Assembly (NCBI GenBank): GCA_002282385.1
Contig: NCJG01000010.1
Span: 1-58,569, forward strand
Source of the DNA: Sphingomonadales bacterium 39-57-19
GTDB lineage: Bacteria; Pseudomonadota; Alphaproteobacteria; Sphingomonadales; Sphingomonadaceae
Length of the DNA: 58,569 bases
Reading direction: 5' to 3'
The notes beneath the pieces are model-generated. The model did no database searches, was not told the DNA's origin, and was given only the letters and a program-made list of their open reading frames with translations. Shown here one piece after another: positions 16,373 through 24,695 of this stretch (its first letter is position 1; the number at the start of each line of letters is the position of its first letter). Position numbers and translations under genes: made by a program.

Positions 16373-17734
16373 TCACGGCAATACCGGTCCCCATGCGGGG
16401 TCCGATCCGTCAACCGGCGTCGGTAATTGGCGCTCGTTCGATCCTGTGAGGTCAACTTGCCAGATACTGGTTTTGCCGCTGCCCTTGGCGGTGCGGAAAA
16501 ACTGGATGACGCGGCCATTTGGCGCCCATGTGGGGGCCTCGTCCTGCCAGCTGTCGGTCAAAAGCCGCTCGCCCGAACCATCGGGGCGCATGGTGCCGAC
16601 GCGGAAATCGCCCGCAATGCGGGTATAAGCAATCAGGTCCGCCCGCGGGCTCCATTCGGGGGTTGCGTACCGCCCCGAACCAAAGCTGATCCGCCGTTGG
16701 TTGGACCCGTCTGCGTTCATGACATAGATTTGCTGGCTGCCCGACCGGTCGCTTTCAAATACAATCTGGCGACCATCGGGGGAGAAGCTTCCGCCGACGT
16801 CGATGCTGGGCGATGTTGTCAGCTTGACGGGCGTGCCGCTGCCGCTTGCTGAAATCTTGTAGATGTCGGTGTTCCCTGCAACCGCCATGGAATATAATAT
16901 GGTCTGCCCATCTGGCGACCAGCGCGGGGCAAAGGTCGGGTTGCGCGATTGCGTAATCAACCGCTGCCGACCGGCATCAATGTCATAAACATAGATGCGT
17001 GGATTGCCGTCGACATAGGACAGATACAGGATTGATTTATAGTTGGGCGAGAAACGCGGCGTGAGCGCAGTGGCCTGGCCATTGGTAATGAAGCGGTGGT
17101 TTGCGCCATCTGAATCCATGATCGCCAGGCGTTTGACGCGCTTACCCTTCGGCCCGGTTTCGGCAATATAGGCAATGCGGCTGTCAAAGAATGGCAGTTC
17201 GCCAGTCAGCTTCGCATAGATTGCATCAGCACATTTGTGCGCGGCCCTGCGCCATTCGCGTGGCGGCACGTTGAAGCCAAGGCGCGTGGTTTCATTGCCA
17301 AAGCCGACGTCATACAGATAGCAACCAACCGTCAGATTGCCGTCGCCGCCAACGCGGACGAAACCCTGAACCAATTGTTCGACCGTGCGGCCTTTCCAAT
17401 AATCAAATTGCGGTGCCGTCACCTCGGGCAACGCGATCGCACGCAGGCCATTGGGGCCTTGCGTTTCAAACACCCCCGATGCGCGCAAGTCGGATGAAAT
17501 GACTTCAGCGATTTGACGGCCAAGTGCGGCGCTGTTCCCGGCGGCTGTATCGACAGGGGCGGGTGCCACCAGCGCGGGCACGGCTATGGAGCGAGTCTTG
17601 GACGTGTCGAACTCGACCAGCTCGGGCTCATCTGTGGCAGGTGCAGGCGGTGGGGTTTGCGCCATGACGCTTTGACTGCCGACAATCAGGAGTAGGAAAG
17701 AAGCGAGCTTCCGGTAAAATGAGAAGGAGGTCAT
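16373..17734 (-). CDS. tolB: Tol-Pal system protein TolB
   Basis: This encodes about 453 residues. After a signal peptide (ending SVMAQ) comes the TolB N-terminal domain with 'SSDLRASGVFETQG' and 'VQGFVRVGGDGNLTVGCYLYDV'. A six-bladed beta-propeller follows with the repeated motifs 'TPRFSPNYKSILYLSYVDGNPRIYVYD', 'APRWSPDGQTILYSM' and 'SFSPDGRQIVFESDRSG'. TolB links Pal to TolA in the periplasm. ATG 17734 is chosen because AAGGA lies about nine bases upstream and the signal peptide begins there; more upstream ATGs lie within tolA. Confidence 0.95.
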   Translation of the reverse strand: MTSFSFYRKLASFLLLIVGSQSVMAQTPPPAPATDEPELVEFDTSKTRSIAVPALVAPAPVDTAAGNSAALGRQIAEVISSDLRASGVFETQGPNGLRAIALPEVTAPQFDYWKGRTVEQLVQGFVRVGGDGNLTVGCYLYDVGFGNETTRLGFNVPPREWRRAAHKCADAIYAKLTGELPFFDSRIAYIAETGPKGKRVKRLAIMDSDGANHRFITNGQATALTPRFSPNYKSILYLSYVDGNPRIYVYDIDAGRQRLITQSRNPTFAPRWSPDGQTILYSMAVAGNTDIYKISASGSGTPVKLTTSPSIDVGGSFSPDGRQIVFESDRSGSQQIYVMNADGSNQRRISFGSGRYATPEWSPRADLIAYTRIAGDFRVGTMRPDGSGERLLTDSWQDEAPTWAPNGRVIQFFRTAKGSGKTSIWQVDLTGSNERQLPTPVDGSDPAWGPVLP

Positions 17735-17747
17735 ATGGTTCATTCCT

Positions 17748-18584
17748 TTATCCCGTGGCGCGCAAACGAAGTGCGTGGGTTTTCCAGACGTCATGATATT
17801 CGGGGTCAAGCCCGTCATAGGGGGATGCCGCGCGCACGGCTTGCAAGATGCAGTCCTTTAACGGCCCGGCCTGTGGTTGGTTGCTATCGGTCACGCCGAC
17901 CTGCTTGTCAAAGCGCACGGACGTAAGCTTGCCCGATGGTTCGAGGCTGAGCGTTACGAATGTCTCGATTTTGTTGATGTCGATACCCGATGGCGCACAT
18001 GCCCGAACGCGGCTGCGGATTTGGCCAGCGATGCTGATGCCGACTGACCGGCGCACTTCGGTCGCGGTCTTTGCAGCAGGCGTGCCAACGGCTTTGCCGG
18101 CGCCAGGGGCCTTGCCGATATTGTTGATGCTGTCTTCGAAATTGCGGCTAAGCCCGCCGGGCTTGGCTGGCGTTGCCCCTTTGCCGCTGGTGGCGGCGGC
18201 TTTTACCGCTTTCGGCGGCGTGGCAGCGGTCTTCACCGGCTCTTTCTTGGCCGCAACCTTCGCAAGGGGTGGCGCAGTGTCCGGCTTTGCGGGCTTCTGC
18301 ACTGGCTTGGCCACCGGTTTTTCGATTTGCATCACCGGGGTCGGGGCAGGCGGCGGTTCGCTCGGCGCGGTGTCGCCAGCGGCCGGTGGCGCGGATTCTT
18401 CCTGAATGGCGTCTGGCGCTTTCGAGACATCGGCAATTTCGCCCACCAGCGAAACCGAAATTGATTCCTGCTTTTTGATGGTGTCCGCGGATGCCAAAAG
18501 ACCTAGGCCAAATGCGCCCAGCAATATGACATGGCCGCCAATCGCAGCGCCAAGTCCGACTTTCTCGACCCGATCCATCGCCAT
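17748..18584 (-). CDS. tolA: TolA-like envelope protein (TonB/TolA C-terminal domain)
   Basis: This encodes 278 residues: a single N-terminal membrane segment ('IGGHVILLGAFGLGLLA'), a long Pro/Ala/Lys-rich periplasmic linker, and a C-terminal TolA/TonB-type domain ('IRSRVRACAPSGIDINKIETF', 'LEPSGKLTSVRF', 'CILQAVRAASPYDGL'). It is placed between tolR and tolB, so it is the TolA component that is energised by TolQR and contacts TolB/Pal. Sequence drift from enterobacterial TolA is normal here; the identification rests on gene order plus architecture. Confidence 0.87.
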   Translation of the reverse strand: MAMDRVEKVGLGAAIGGHVILLGAFGLGLLASADTIKKQESISVSLVGEIADVSKAPDAIQEESAPPAAGDTAPSEPPPAPTPVMQIEKPVAKPVQKPAKPDTAPPLAKVAAKKEPVKTAATPPKAVKAAATSGKGATPAKPGGLSRNFEDSINNIGKAPGAGKAVGTPAAKTATEVRRSVGISIAGQIRSRVRACAPSGIDINKIETFVTLSLEPSGKLTSVRFDKQVGVTDSNQPQAGPLKDCILQAVRAASPYDGLDPEYHDVWKTHALRLRATG

Positions 18585-18588
18585 ATCG

Positions 18589-19050
18589 TTAGTTTTCGCC
18601 AGATGAACCAGTGGTGACCAAGCTCACGCTATTCAGTCCAGCACGGTTCAACTCGCCCATCACGCGCATCATTTGCCCGTAGCTGATCGACGTATCGCCG
18701 CGCAGCATGATCTGGCGTGGCTTTGCTGCGTCTTGCGCGCCGGCAATTTCTTCAAGCCGGGCGGGCAGTTCACTGGGTGCCACTTGCGTGCCATCGATAA
18801 AGGTTGTGCCGGATTGATCGATGGCAATTTCGATGGGCTCCTGCGGCTGCTCAAGCGTGTTGGCGCGGCTTTCGGGAAGCTCAACCGGAACGCCGGTGAC
18901 GAGCAAGGGCGCAGTGACCATGAAGATGATCAACAGAACGAGCATGACATCGACAAAGGGCGTGACGTTGATGTCGGCCATGGGCGCGCGTTGTCCGCCG
19001 CGACGCCTGCCGCGGCCACCACTTCGACCCGAAGACGTATTCATGGCCAT
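18589..19050 (-). CDS. tolR: TolR (ExbD/TolR family)
   Basis: This encodes 153 residues. After a basic glycine-rich N-terminus comes 'MADINVTPFVDVMLVLLIIFMVTAPLL', the conserved ExbD/TolR membrane helix with the proton-path Asp (VDVMLVLL). The periplasmic domain carries 'QIMLRGDTSISYGQMMRVMGELNRAG'. With TolQ it forms the proton-driven motor of the Tol-Pal system in the inner membrane. The gene is two bases from tolQ and four from tolA, so the operon is tightly packed. Confidence 0.93.
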   Translation of the reverse strand: MAMNTSSGRSGGRGRRRGGQRAPMADINVTPFVDVMLVLLIIFMVTAPLLVTGVPVELPESRANTLEQPQEPIEIAIDQSGTTFIDGTQVAPSELPARLEEIAGAQDAAKPRQIMLRGDTSISYGQMMRVMGELNRAGLNSVSLVTTGSSGEN

Positions 19051-19052
19051 CG

Positions 19053-19745
19053 TTAAACCTCATGCTCCAACTCACGCGACAGCGTGCCGTGGAAACCATC
19101 GGCAAAGCGTCCCATGCGGGCTTCATATTGGTTCAACCGGTGCGAAAAGCGGTTATAGGCGATAACCGCCGGAATGGCCGCAAACAGGCCAATGGCGGTC
19201 GCGAAAAGCGCCTCTGCAATGCCCGGCGCGACGACAGCCAGGCTTGAATTCTGTTCAGCGGCAATCGCGGCAAAGCTGCGCATAATGCCCCAGACGGTTC
19301 CGAACAGGCCGACGAAGGGTGCGACCGATCCTGTGGTCGCCAGAAAGTTCAAACGGTTGGCCAAACGGTCAGTCTCTGCCGCAATCATTGCGTCCATCGC
19401 GGTCGACAGCCGCTCGCGCGTTCCGGCACGGTCAATTGTTTTGCCGTTGGTCGAACGCCGCCATTCCGTCATGCCTGCGGCAAATACCTTGGCGACGGGC
19501 AACGTGCTTTGGCCATGTGTCTTGGCGAAAGCAGCGATATCATTGCTTTCCCAAAATTCGCGTTCAAACGTCTCGCTCTGGCGGTTGATGCCCGACATTT
19601 TGATCGTGAAGCTGACGATGATTGTCCACGCCCAAATGCTGGCCAGCGCAAGGCCGATGATGACGGCCTTGACCACAAGATCAGCGTCGAGAAACAATTT
19701 AATCGGTGAAAAACCCACATTTTGGGTCGCGATGAGCAGGTCCAT
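19053..19745 (-). CDS. tolQ: TolQ, proton channel subunit of the Tol-Pal motor
   Basis: This encodes about 230 residues of the MotA/TolQ/ExbB family with three membrane segments: 'VVKAVIIGLALASIWAWTIIV', 'TTGSVAPFVGLFGTVWGIM' (the conserved channel helix) and 'ALFATAIGLFAAIPAVIAYN'. Together with TolR it converts the proton gradient into movement of TolA. ATG 19745 (MDLLIAT...) is preferred to a start at 19838 because AGGAAG lies directly upstream and the longer form would run into ybgC. Confidence 0.95.
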   Translation of the reverse strand: MDLLIATQNVGFSPIKLFLDADLVVKAVIIGLALASIWAWTIIVSFTIKMSGINRQSETFEREFWESNDIAAFAKTHGQSTLPVAKVFAAGMTEWRRSTNGKTIDRAGTRERLSTAMDAMIAAETDRLANRLNFLATTGSVAPFVGLFGTVWGIMRSFAAIAAEQNSSLAVVAPGIAEALFATAIGLFAAIPAVIAYNRFSHRLNQYEARMGRFADGFHGTLSRELEHEV

Positions 19746-19752
19746 TATCTTC

Positions 19753-20205
19753 CTATTCTGCGTGTCGGTGTATGATGGGCTGAAATGCCGCAACCCAATG
19801 CGCGGGTTGTCGGCGGGGCTTGCCGTCGGGTGAAACAAAGGCAGCGGTCACCCGCGCCTCGGTGAGTATTTCGTCGCCGCGCATGACTGTTTGATGAATA
19901 TCACAACTGGCCGCGCGCACAGCCTCAACGGTGCTGATAACAACCAGGGCATCGTCAAAATGGGCGGGGCGTCGATATTTGATGTTCATTCCGGTGACCG
20001 CATAGGCGCCTTGACCGTCCGCATGCACGCTTCGCTGGTCAATGCCGACACAGGCCAGCATGTCCGAACGTGCGCGCTCCATGAAATGCAGATAGCGCGC
20101 ATGATAGACCACACCCGAAAAATCGGTGTCCTCAAAATAGACCCGCACGGCAAACAGGTGCTGTGTGCCGTCGAAATGGCCTTGATAGGGGGTGGGCATG
20201 GGCAT
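19753..20205 (-). CDS. ybgC: YbgC acyl-CoA thioesterase of the tol-pal cluster
   Basis: This encodes 150 residues with the single hotdog domain of YbgC/4-hydroxybenzoyl-CoA thioesterases: 'VRVYFEDTDFSGVVYHARYLHFMERARSD' contains the catalytic Asp (EDTDFSG). In many proteobacteria ybgC is the first gene of the tol-pal operon, as here, where its stop is seven bases from tolQ. The product cleaves short acyl-CoAs and may link phospholipid metabolism to the envelope. An alternative ATG lies two codons downstream at 20199. Confidence 0.92.
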   Translation of the reverse strand: MPMPTPYQGHFDGTQHLFAVRVYFEDTDFSGVVYHARYLHFMERARSDMLACVGIDQRSVHADGQGAYAVTGMNIKYRRPAHFDDALVVISTVEAVRAASCDIHQTVMRGDEILTEARVTAAFVSPDGKPRRQPAHWVAAFQPIIHRHAE

Positions 20206-20295
20206 CGAGAATTTTGTTAACCACTTTGGAGTCCGGCGGGAAGGCTTTTTAAAGCACGTATCCGCAATTTGTTGCCTTAAGGACTCGGCATATCG

Positions 20296-21321
20296 CTATG
20301 TATCAAATAATCCGTCCTGCGATCCAGCGGGCGGGTTGAGGCCAAGATGTTTCCAACCCGGCGCGTTGAGGCAACGGCCACGCGCTGTGCGCGCGATAAG
20401 GCCGAGTTGCAGCAGATAAGGCTCAACCACATCCTCAATCGTGTCGCGCGGCTCAGACAAGCCAGCGGCCAGCGCTTCGACGCCTACGGGCCCGCCGCGA
20501 TAAATGTCGGCGATCATATGCAGATAGCGCCGGTCCATTGCGTCAAGGCCGAGGGCATCAACCTCCAACCTGTTGAGCGCGCTATCGGCGATTTTTGCGG
20601 TGACGACGGGCTCGCCTGCGACATTGGCGAAGTCACGGACGCGGCGCAGCAAGCGACCGGCAATCCGCGGCGTACCACGTGCGCGCTTTGCAATCTCGTT
20701 CGCGCCATCGGGGGCGATGCCAAGGTCAAGCAAGCGGGCGGCGCGGGTTACCACCAGCTCAAGCTCGCTATGCGTGTAGAAATTGAGCCGCACCGGAATG
20801 CCAAAGCGGTCACGCAAGGGCGTGGTCAGCAAACCCTGCCGCGTGGTTGCACCGACCAGCGTAAACGCCGGCAAATCAATCCGCACGGACCGCGCCGATG
20901 GCCCTTCGCCAATCATGATATCCAGCGCACGGTCCTCCATCGCGGGGTAGAGGATTTCCTCAACCACGGGGCTGAGCCGGTGGATTTCGTCAATGAACAG
21001 GACGTCGCCATCCTCCAAATTGGTAAGCAACGCCGCCAGATCGCCCGATTTGGCGATGACCGGACCCGATGTGGCGCGGAAACCAACGCCCATTTCCTTG
21101 GCCACAATCTGCGCCAATGTCGTCTTGCCAAGCCCTGGCGGGCCAAAGAACAATACATGGTCCAACGGCTGCCCGCGGCCCTTTGCCGCCTCAATAAACA
21201 CGCGCAAATTGTCCCGCGCGGCCGCTTGCCCGATGAACTTGGCAAGCGTTTTGGGCCGCAGCGCGGCGTCAATATCTTCCGGCCGCTTGTCCGGCGTGGT
21301 GAGGCGGTCGTCGTCAGTCAT
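20296..21321 (-). CDS. ruvB: Holliday junction branch-migration helicase RuvB
   Basis: This encodes 341 residues. Walker A '[15 protein letters not shown]', Walker B 'LFIDEIHRL', sensor 1 '[13 protein letters not shown]' and the winged-helix end ('[18 protein letters not shown]') are typical of RuvB. It drives branch migration of Holliday junctions with RuvA, before RuvC cleavage. Normally ruvB directly follows ruvA; here 610 bases with a GIY-YIG gene and repeats separate them. Whether ruvB still shares the SOS-controlled ruvA transcript therefore depends on read-through. Confidence 0.96.
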   Translation of the reverse strand: MTDDDRLTTPDKRPEDIDAALRPKTLAKFIGQAAARDNLRVFIEAAKGRGQPLDHVLFFGPPGLGKTTLAQIVAKEMGVGFRATSGPVIAKSGDLAALLTNLEDGDVLFIDEIHRLSPVVEEILYPAMEDRALDIMIGEGPSARSVRIDLPAFTLVGATTRQGLLTTPLRDRFGIPVRLNFYTHSELELVVTRAARLLDLGIAPDGANEIAKRARGTPRIAGRLLRRVRDFANVAGEPVVTAKIADSALNRLEVDALGLDAMDRRYLHMIADIYRGGPVGVEALAAGLSEPRDTIEDVVEPYLLQLGLIARTARGRCLNAPGWKHLGLNPPAGSQDGLFDT

Positions 21322-21479
21322 AATGTTCGATACCGTCGCCCTTGATGGTCACCCAAGGGTGCTTGCGCCCTTCCCATACCTAATAATGCGGCTGCGAAGT
21401 CCGTGTCTGCAAACGCGCTGGTGGGAATGGCGGAAAGCGGACCGCAGCGAAAGGTGACGGCGCGGGGGTTTGAATTCAT
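21318..21479 (-). CDS. Possible small or frameshifted open reading frame upstream of ruvB
   Basis: This frame encodes 53 residues starting [19 protein letters not shown]. Its stop overlaps the ruvB start as ATGA, the arrangement of coupled genes. The first two thirds have the G/C-rich third positions of the neighbours. In the last third another frame reads more like coding sequence ([20 protein letters not shown], also stopping at ruvB). This could be a short gene damaged by a frameshift near 21380, or chance. I recognise no family. Confidence 0.3.
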   Translation of the reverse strand: MNSNPRAVTFRCGPLSAIPTSAFADTDFAAALLGMGRAQAPLGDHQGRRYRTL

Positions 21480-21503
21480 GTGAAACATTTTACCAAAATT
21501 TAC

Positions 21504-21530
21504 GTCACCCTGAACTTGTTTCAGAGTCCA
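21504..21530. repeat. Dispersed palindromic repeat, left of the GIY-YIG gene
   Basis: gtcaccctgaacttgtttca is followed by gagtcca. It is an imperfect palindrome of the dispersed family. Its reverse complement occurs at 21878-21905, so the two copies face each other around the GIY-YIG gene. Confidence 0.8.
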
Positions 21531-21551
21531 TTTTGTAGCACTTTTCAGCGC

Positions 21552-21869
21552 GTGAGAGATGAAAAAACGCCCTGCGTATATATACTCGCGAGCAAGCATT
21601 ATGGATCGCTGTACATTGGCGTCACGTCCGACCTGCTGAAGCGGCTGTCGCAACATCGCGGCGGTATGACGCCGGGACATGCGTCCAAATATGCCATTTA
21701 CCGGCTGGTGCATTTTGAAGTTTTTGGCACGATGGAGGCCGCGATTGCGCGCGAAAAACAATTGAAGAATTGGCACCGCGCTTGGAAGATTAACCTGATT
21801 AATGACGCGAATCCGCATTGGGTGGATCTGGCGGTTGGGTTGGGTCTGCCGCCGATAGCGCAGGAATAG
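21552..21869 (+). CDS. GIY-YIG nuclease-domain protein between ruvA and ruvB
   Basis: This encodes about 105 residues, nearly all a single GIY-YIG domain of the YhbQ/UPF0213-like kind. 'VYILASKHYGSLYIGVTSDLLKRLSQHR' supplies the VYI...YIG strands and the conserved Arg. 'HASKYAIYRLVHFEVFGTMEAAIAREKQLKNWHRAWKINLI' supplies the conserved Glu and Lys region. It lies between ruvA and ruvB on the opposite strand and is flanked by inverted copies of a dispersed palindrome. The start is uncertain: GTG 21552 begins just before the domain, while a GTG at 21480 would read through the left repeat. GIY-YIG domains can nick DNA and occur in mobile and repair enzymes; the substrate here is unknown. Confidence 0.78.
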   Translation: MRDEKTPCVYILASKHYGSLYIGVTSDLLKRLSQHRGGMTPGHASKYAIYRLVHFEVFGTMEAAIAREKQLKNWHRAWKINLINDANPHWVDLAVGLGLPPIAQE

Positions 21870-21877
21870 TTGCCCGA

Positions 21878-21905
21878 TGGACCCTGAAACAAGTTCAGGG
21901 TGACG
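21878..21905. repeat. Dispersed palindromic repeat, right of the GIY-YIG gene
   Basis: ggaccctgaaacaagttcag continuing to ggtgacgg is the inverse of the copy at 21504-21530 and starts eight bases after the GIY-YIG stop codon. It may also act as a terminator for that gene and lies just beyond the ruvA stop. Confidence 0.82.
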
Positions 21906-21931
21906 GAAAAAGGGGGCGATAGGGACGAGCC

Positions 21932-22540
21932 TCACCGCGAAGCCCGCTTCAATGCGAGCCGGACCAGTGCATCGAGCGTTGCGTCGGGGCCGAGTTCTTC
22001 GACCGCCTGCGCCACGGCATTTCCGGCCTCGCCGGGCTTGAAGCCCAGATTGGCAAGTGCGGACATCGCGTCTTGTGCATGGTTGCCGGCGGCTGCACCC
22101 GTGGCCATCAGTTTCGCTCCGCCGCCGATGCCGGCGAGCGCGCCGACCTTGTCCTTCAATTCATTGACGATGCGGCTAGCCAACTTTGGTCCGACGCCGT
22201 TTGCCCGCGCCACCATAGCCGCGTCGCCGCTGCCGATGGCAAGCGCGAGGTCGGCGGGTTCGATGGCAGAGAGGATGGCCAAGCCAACCTTGCCGCCAAC
22301 GCCTTGTACGCCCGTCAGCAACCGGAACCAGTCGCGTTCTTCGCGCGTGGCAAAGCCGATGAGGCGCATGTCATTTTCCGACACCTGCATTTCGGTGAAT
22401 ACGGTGGCAAAATCATCCGTCTTGCCCAAGGCGGCAAGCGTCCGCGCGCTTGCCTGCACCAGATAGCCGACGCCGTTGACGTCGATCACCAGATGGTCGA
22501 CCCCCGTTTCATCAATGCGGCCATATAGCTTTGCAATCAT
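21932..22540 (-). CDS. ruvA: Holliday junction protein RuvA
   Basis: This encodes 202 residues: an N-terminal OB fold ('[31 protein letters not shown]'), tandem helix-hairpin-helix motifs ('[18 protein letters not shown]' and '[24 protein letters not shown]'), and a C-terminal RuvB-binding domain ('[23 protein letters not shown]'). It binds four-way junctions and recruits RuvB. A LexA box lies 44-58 bases before the start codon. The ruvA stop is followed by the repeat and GIY-YIG insertion rather than by ruvB. Confidence 0.95.
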   Translation of the reverse strand: MIAKLYGRIDETGVDHLVIDVNGVGYLVQASARTLAALGKTDDFATVFTEMQVSENDMRLIGFATREERDWFRLLTGVQGVGGKVGLAILSAIEPADLALAIGSGDAAMVARANGVGPKLASRIVNELKDKVGALAGIGGGAKLMATGAAAGNHAQDAMSALANLGFKPGEAGNAVAQAVEELGPDATLDALVRLALKRASR

Positions 22541-22583
22541 TATCGCGGGTTAGCTGTTCGTTACAAAATCGGCAAGCAAAAGA

Positions 22584-22598
22584 GAACATCGTGGGAAC
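22584..22598 (-). promoter_or_regulatory. LexA (SOS) box upstream of ruvA
   Basis: GAAC (22584-22587), seven bases, then GAAC (22595-22598) match the alphaproteobacterial LexA operator. It lies between ruvC and ruvA, 44 bases before the ruvA start, so ruvA is probably SOS-induced separately from yebC-ruvC. No second box was found near ruvC, yebC or ruvB. Confidence 0.78.
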
Positions 22599-22631
22599 AG
22601 AAAGTTTGTTTCACGCAGAGGCGTGAACCCT

Positions 22632-23102
22632 TCAACCCCTAAAATGATGCGCATGGGTGATCGCCACCGCGAGTGCGTCAGCGGCATCTGGCCCCGCCAG
22701 CTTTAGCCCCGGCAAAAGAATACGCAGCATCGCCTGCACCTGTTCTTTTTCCGCCTTGCCCGTGCCAACGACCGCTTTTTTCACCAGCCGTGCGGCATAT
22801 TCGGTGACAGGCGTGCGGTTGCGCGCAGCACCCAAAAGGACAACGCCGCGCGCTTGCCCAAGCTTCAGCGTCGACTGCGGGTTTTTATTGACGAAGACCT
22901 CTTCCACGGCGGCGTGATCGGGCCGGAAATGGTCTAGCACGGCGTGCAATTTTTCATCAAGCAAGACGAGACGGTTCGCCAAGGGCAGCTTGGCATCGGT
23001 TGTGATTTCGCCATTGTCGATATGCGAAAGGCGGTTGCCTTCCTTGCGGATGACGCCCCAGCCGGTCGTGCCCAAGCCGGGGTCGAGACCGAGAATGATC
23101 AT
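22632..23102 (-). CDS. ruvC: Holliday junction resolvase RuvC
   Basis: This encodes 156 residues of the RNase H-like resolvase RuvC. The first catalytic Asp is in '[14 protein letters not shown]', the Glu in '[23 protein letters not shown]', and the last acidic pair in '[15 protein letters not shown]'. It cuts Holliday junctions symmetrically in complex with RuvAB. It overlaps the preceding yebC stop by four bases (ATGA). Confidence 0.95.
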   Translation of the reverse strand: MIILGLDPGLGTTGWGVIRKEGNRLSHIDNGEITTDAKLPLANRLVLLDEKLHAVLDHFRPDHAAVEEVFVNKNPQSTLKLGQARGVVLLGAARNRTPVTEYAARLVKKAVVGTGKAEKEQVQAMLRILLPGLKLAGPDAADALAVAITHAHHFRG

Positions 23103-23842
23103 CCCAGTTTCGCCATCACCTCGTCGGAAACGTCATAATTGCCCCAGACGGTCTGTACGTCGTCATCATCTTCCAAGGCATCGATCATCTTGAGCAACGT
23201 CGCGGCATTGGCTTCGTCGACTTCGACCAAAACCTGTGGCTTCCATGCGAGCTTGGCGCTTTCTGCTTCACCAAGTGTCGCCTCGAGCGCCTTGGCGACT
23301 TCATGCAGGCTGTCCATCGCGGTCCAGATGCTGTGTTCGTCTTCGCTCGACTCCACATCTTCTGCGCCAGCTTCCAATGCCGCTTCAAAGACGCTGTCGG
23401 CGTCGCCTGCGCTGATGGGGTAAGTGATCAGGCCCATACGGTCGAACCCGTGGCTCACCGCGCCGGATGCGCCAAGATTGCCGCCATTTTTGCTGAATGC
23501 CGTGCGCACATTGGTTGCGGTGCGGTTGCGGTTGTCGGTCAATGCCTCAACGATGATCGCAACGCCGCCGGGGCCATAGCCTTCATAGCGCATTTCATCG
23601 TAGCTTTCCGCGTCGCCGCCCGCGGCCTTGTCGATTGCGCGTTGGATATTATCCTTAGGCATCGATTGTGCCTTGGCCGCGTTCACCGCAAGGCGAAGGC
23701 GCGGGTTCATGTCGGGATCGGGCATGCCCATTTTCGCCGCCACAGTAATTTCGCGCGACAGCTTCGAAAATTGCGCCGAACGCTTCTTGTCCTGCGCGCC
23801 CTTACGATGTTGGATATTCTTGAATTTGCTATGGCCTGCCAT
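23099..23842 (-). CDS. yebC: YebC/PmpR-family protein (TACO1-like)
   Basis: This encodes 247 residues. The start '[32 protein letters not shown]' and '[23 protein letters not shown]' are diagnostic of the YebC family. Members act as transcription regulators or, like mitochondrial TACO1, help ribosomes translate difficult sequences. Its stop overlaps the ruvC start, matching the common yebC-ruvC arrangement. The closing '[18 protein letters not shown]' is the usual acidic end. Confidence 0.94.
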   Translation of the reverse strand: MAGHSKFKNIQHRKGAQDKKRSAQFSKLSREITVAAKMGMPDPDMNPRLRLAVNAAKAQSMPKDNIQRAIDKAAGGDAESYDEMRYEGYGPGGVAIIVEALTDNRNRTATNVRTAFSKNGGNLGASGAVSHGFDRMGLITYPISAGDADSVFEAALEAGAEDVESSEDEHSIWTAMDSLHEVAKALEATLGEAESAKLAWKPQVLVEVDEANAATLLKMIDALEDDDDVQTVWGNYDVSDEVMAKLG

Positions 23843-23953
23843 GGCTCTGCTCTTCTCTGGCTAAAGGATATGAAGCCGCGCCCTTACATCAGGCACGCGC
23901 CATTGGGCAAGACATCTGCTTCAGCTCAACTGAACCGCTGTCCCTGACACAAT

Positions 23954-23980
23954 GTCATCCTGAAACATGTTCAGGATGAC
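23954..23980. repeat. Dispersed palindromic repeat downstream of gapR, upstream of yebC
   Basis: GTCATCCTGAA and TTCAGGATGAC form a perfect 11-base stem with a five-base loop (acatg). It belongs to the same family as the copies at 15662, 21504, 21878 and 58418 and sits between the gapR stop and the yebC start, where it may act as a terminator. Confidence 0.82.
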
Positions 23981-24011
23981 GGGTCTGTTTGGCAATTAAG
24001 CCAAGCGGAAA

Positions 24012-24254
24012 TTATGCGAGACCAAGCGCCGATTTGTACGTATCCAAAATGGCTTCCATTTCTTGGCGATCGTCTTGGCTCATTTTGCGCAAGCGAACGA
24101 TCTGACGCATGATTTTCGCGTCATAGCCTTGGCTCTTGGCTTCGCTGTAAACGTCACGAATGTCGTCGGCGATGCCCTTTTTCTCTTCTTCCAGACGCTC
24201 AATGCGTTCAATGAAAAGACGCAGTTGATCGGCGGCGATATTGCCTTCGGCCAT
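24012..24254 (-). CDS. gapR: DUF2312/GapR-family nucleoid-associated protein
   Basis: This encodes 80 residues that are almost entirely helical: '[39 protein letters not shown]' is a coiled-coil helix and '[31 protein letters not shown]' completes the DUF2312 domain. The Caulobacter member, GapR, is a dimeric protein that clamps overtwisted DNA ahead of forks and polymerases. The sequence fits that family over its full length. It stands 58 bases from the DUF1244 gene on the same strand. Confidence 0.88.
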   Translation of the reverse strand: MAEGNIAADQLRLFIERIERLEEEKKGIADDIRDVYSEAKSQGYDAKIMRQIVRLRKMSQDDRQEMEAILDTYKSALGLA

Positions 24255-24312
24255 GATATTCTCCCTGTGGTGTTGGTCGGTGCCTGCGCACCCGAATCAA
24301 GATGACAGCGCC

Positions 24313-24615
24313 TTAATGCGAAGGGGCGTTTTTCGCCACGCTTTCCTGCATGCGTTGCAATTGTTCGGGCGTGGCTTCGGTCTGATGCTTCGCTTTCCAT
24401 TCGGCAGCAGGCATGCCGTGGATCAGCGTGCGTGCTTCATCTTTGGTCAGCGCGCCATCCGCCTCCATCACCCAATCGGCGAGGCAATTGCGGCAAAAAC
24501 CGGCAAGGCCCATCAGGTCGATATTCTGCGCATCGTGCCGGTGCTGCAAATGGATCACGAGGCGGCGAAATGCGGCCGCGGCCGCCGCGTCTGATATTTG
24601 GATGTCCTGTTGCAT
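24313..24615 (-). CDS. DUF1244-family protein
   Basis: This encodes 100 residues. The central block 'RLVIHLQHRHDAQNIDLMGLAGFCRNCLADWV' with its Cys pair and the C-terminal 'ARTLIHGMPAAEWKAKHQTEATPEQLQRM' define DUF1244, whose function is unknown; the CxxC-like pair could bind metal. The start at 24615 is taken because the conserved sequence begins soon after it; the reading frame is open far upstream but that part is antisense to pyk. It is next to gapR, a neighbourhood seen in other alphaproteobacteria. Confidence 0.85.
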   Translation of the reverse strand: MQQDIQISDAAAAAAFRRLVIHLQHRHDAQNIDLMGLAGFCRNCLADWVMEADGALTKDEARTLIHGMPAAEWKAKHQTEATPEQLQRMQESVAKNAPSH

Positions 24616-24695
24616 AGCTATGCGCCCTTTCCGTTGGTGATATGCCGCGTTATGGGGAGTGCGAACGTCAAAATCCATATCGCGGAGCCATTTAT

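Noticed and set aside
20347..21345. 332-codon frame antisense to ruvB
   Set aside because: The ruvB sequence is complete and conserved; the opposite frame shows no motif.
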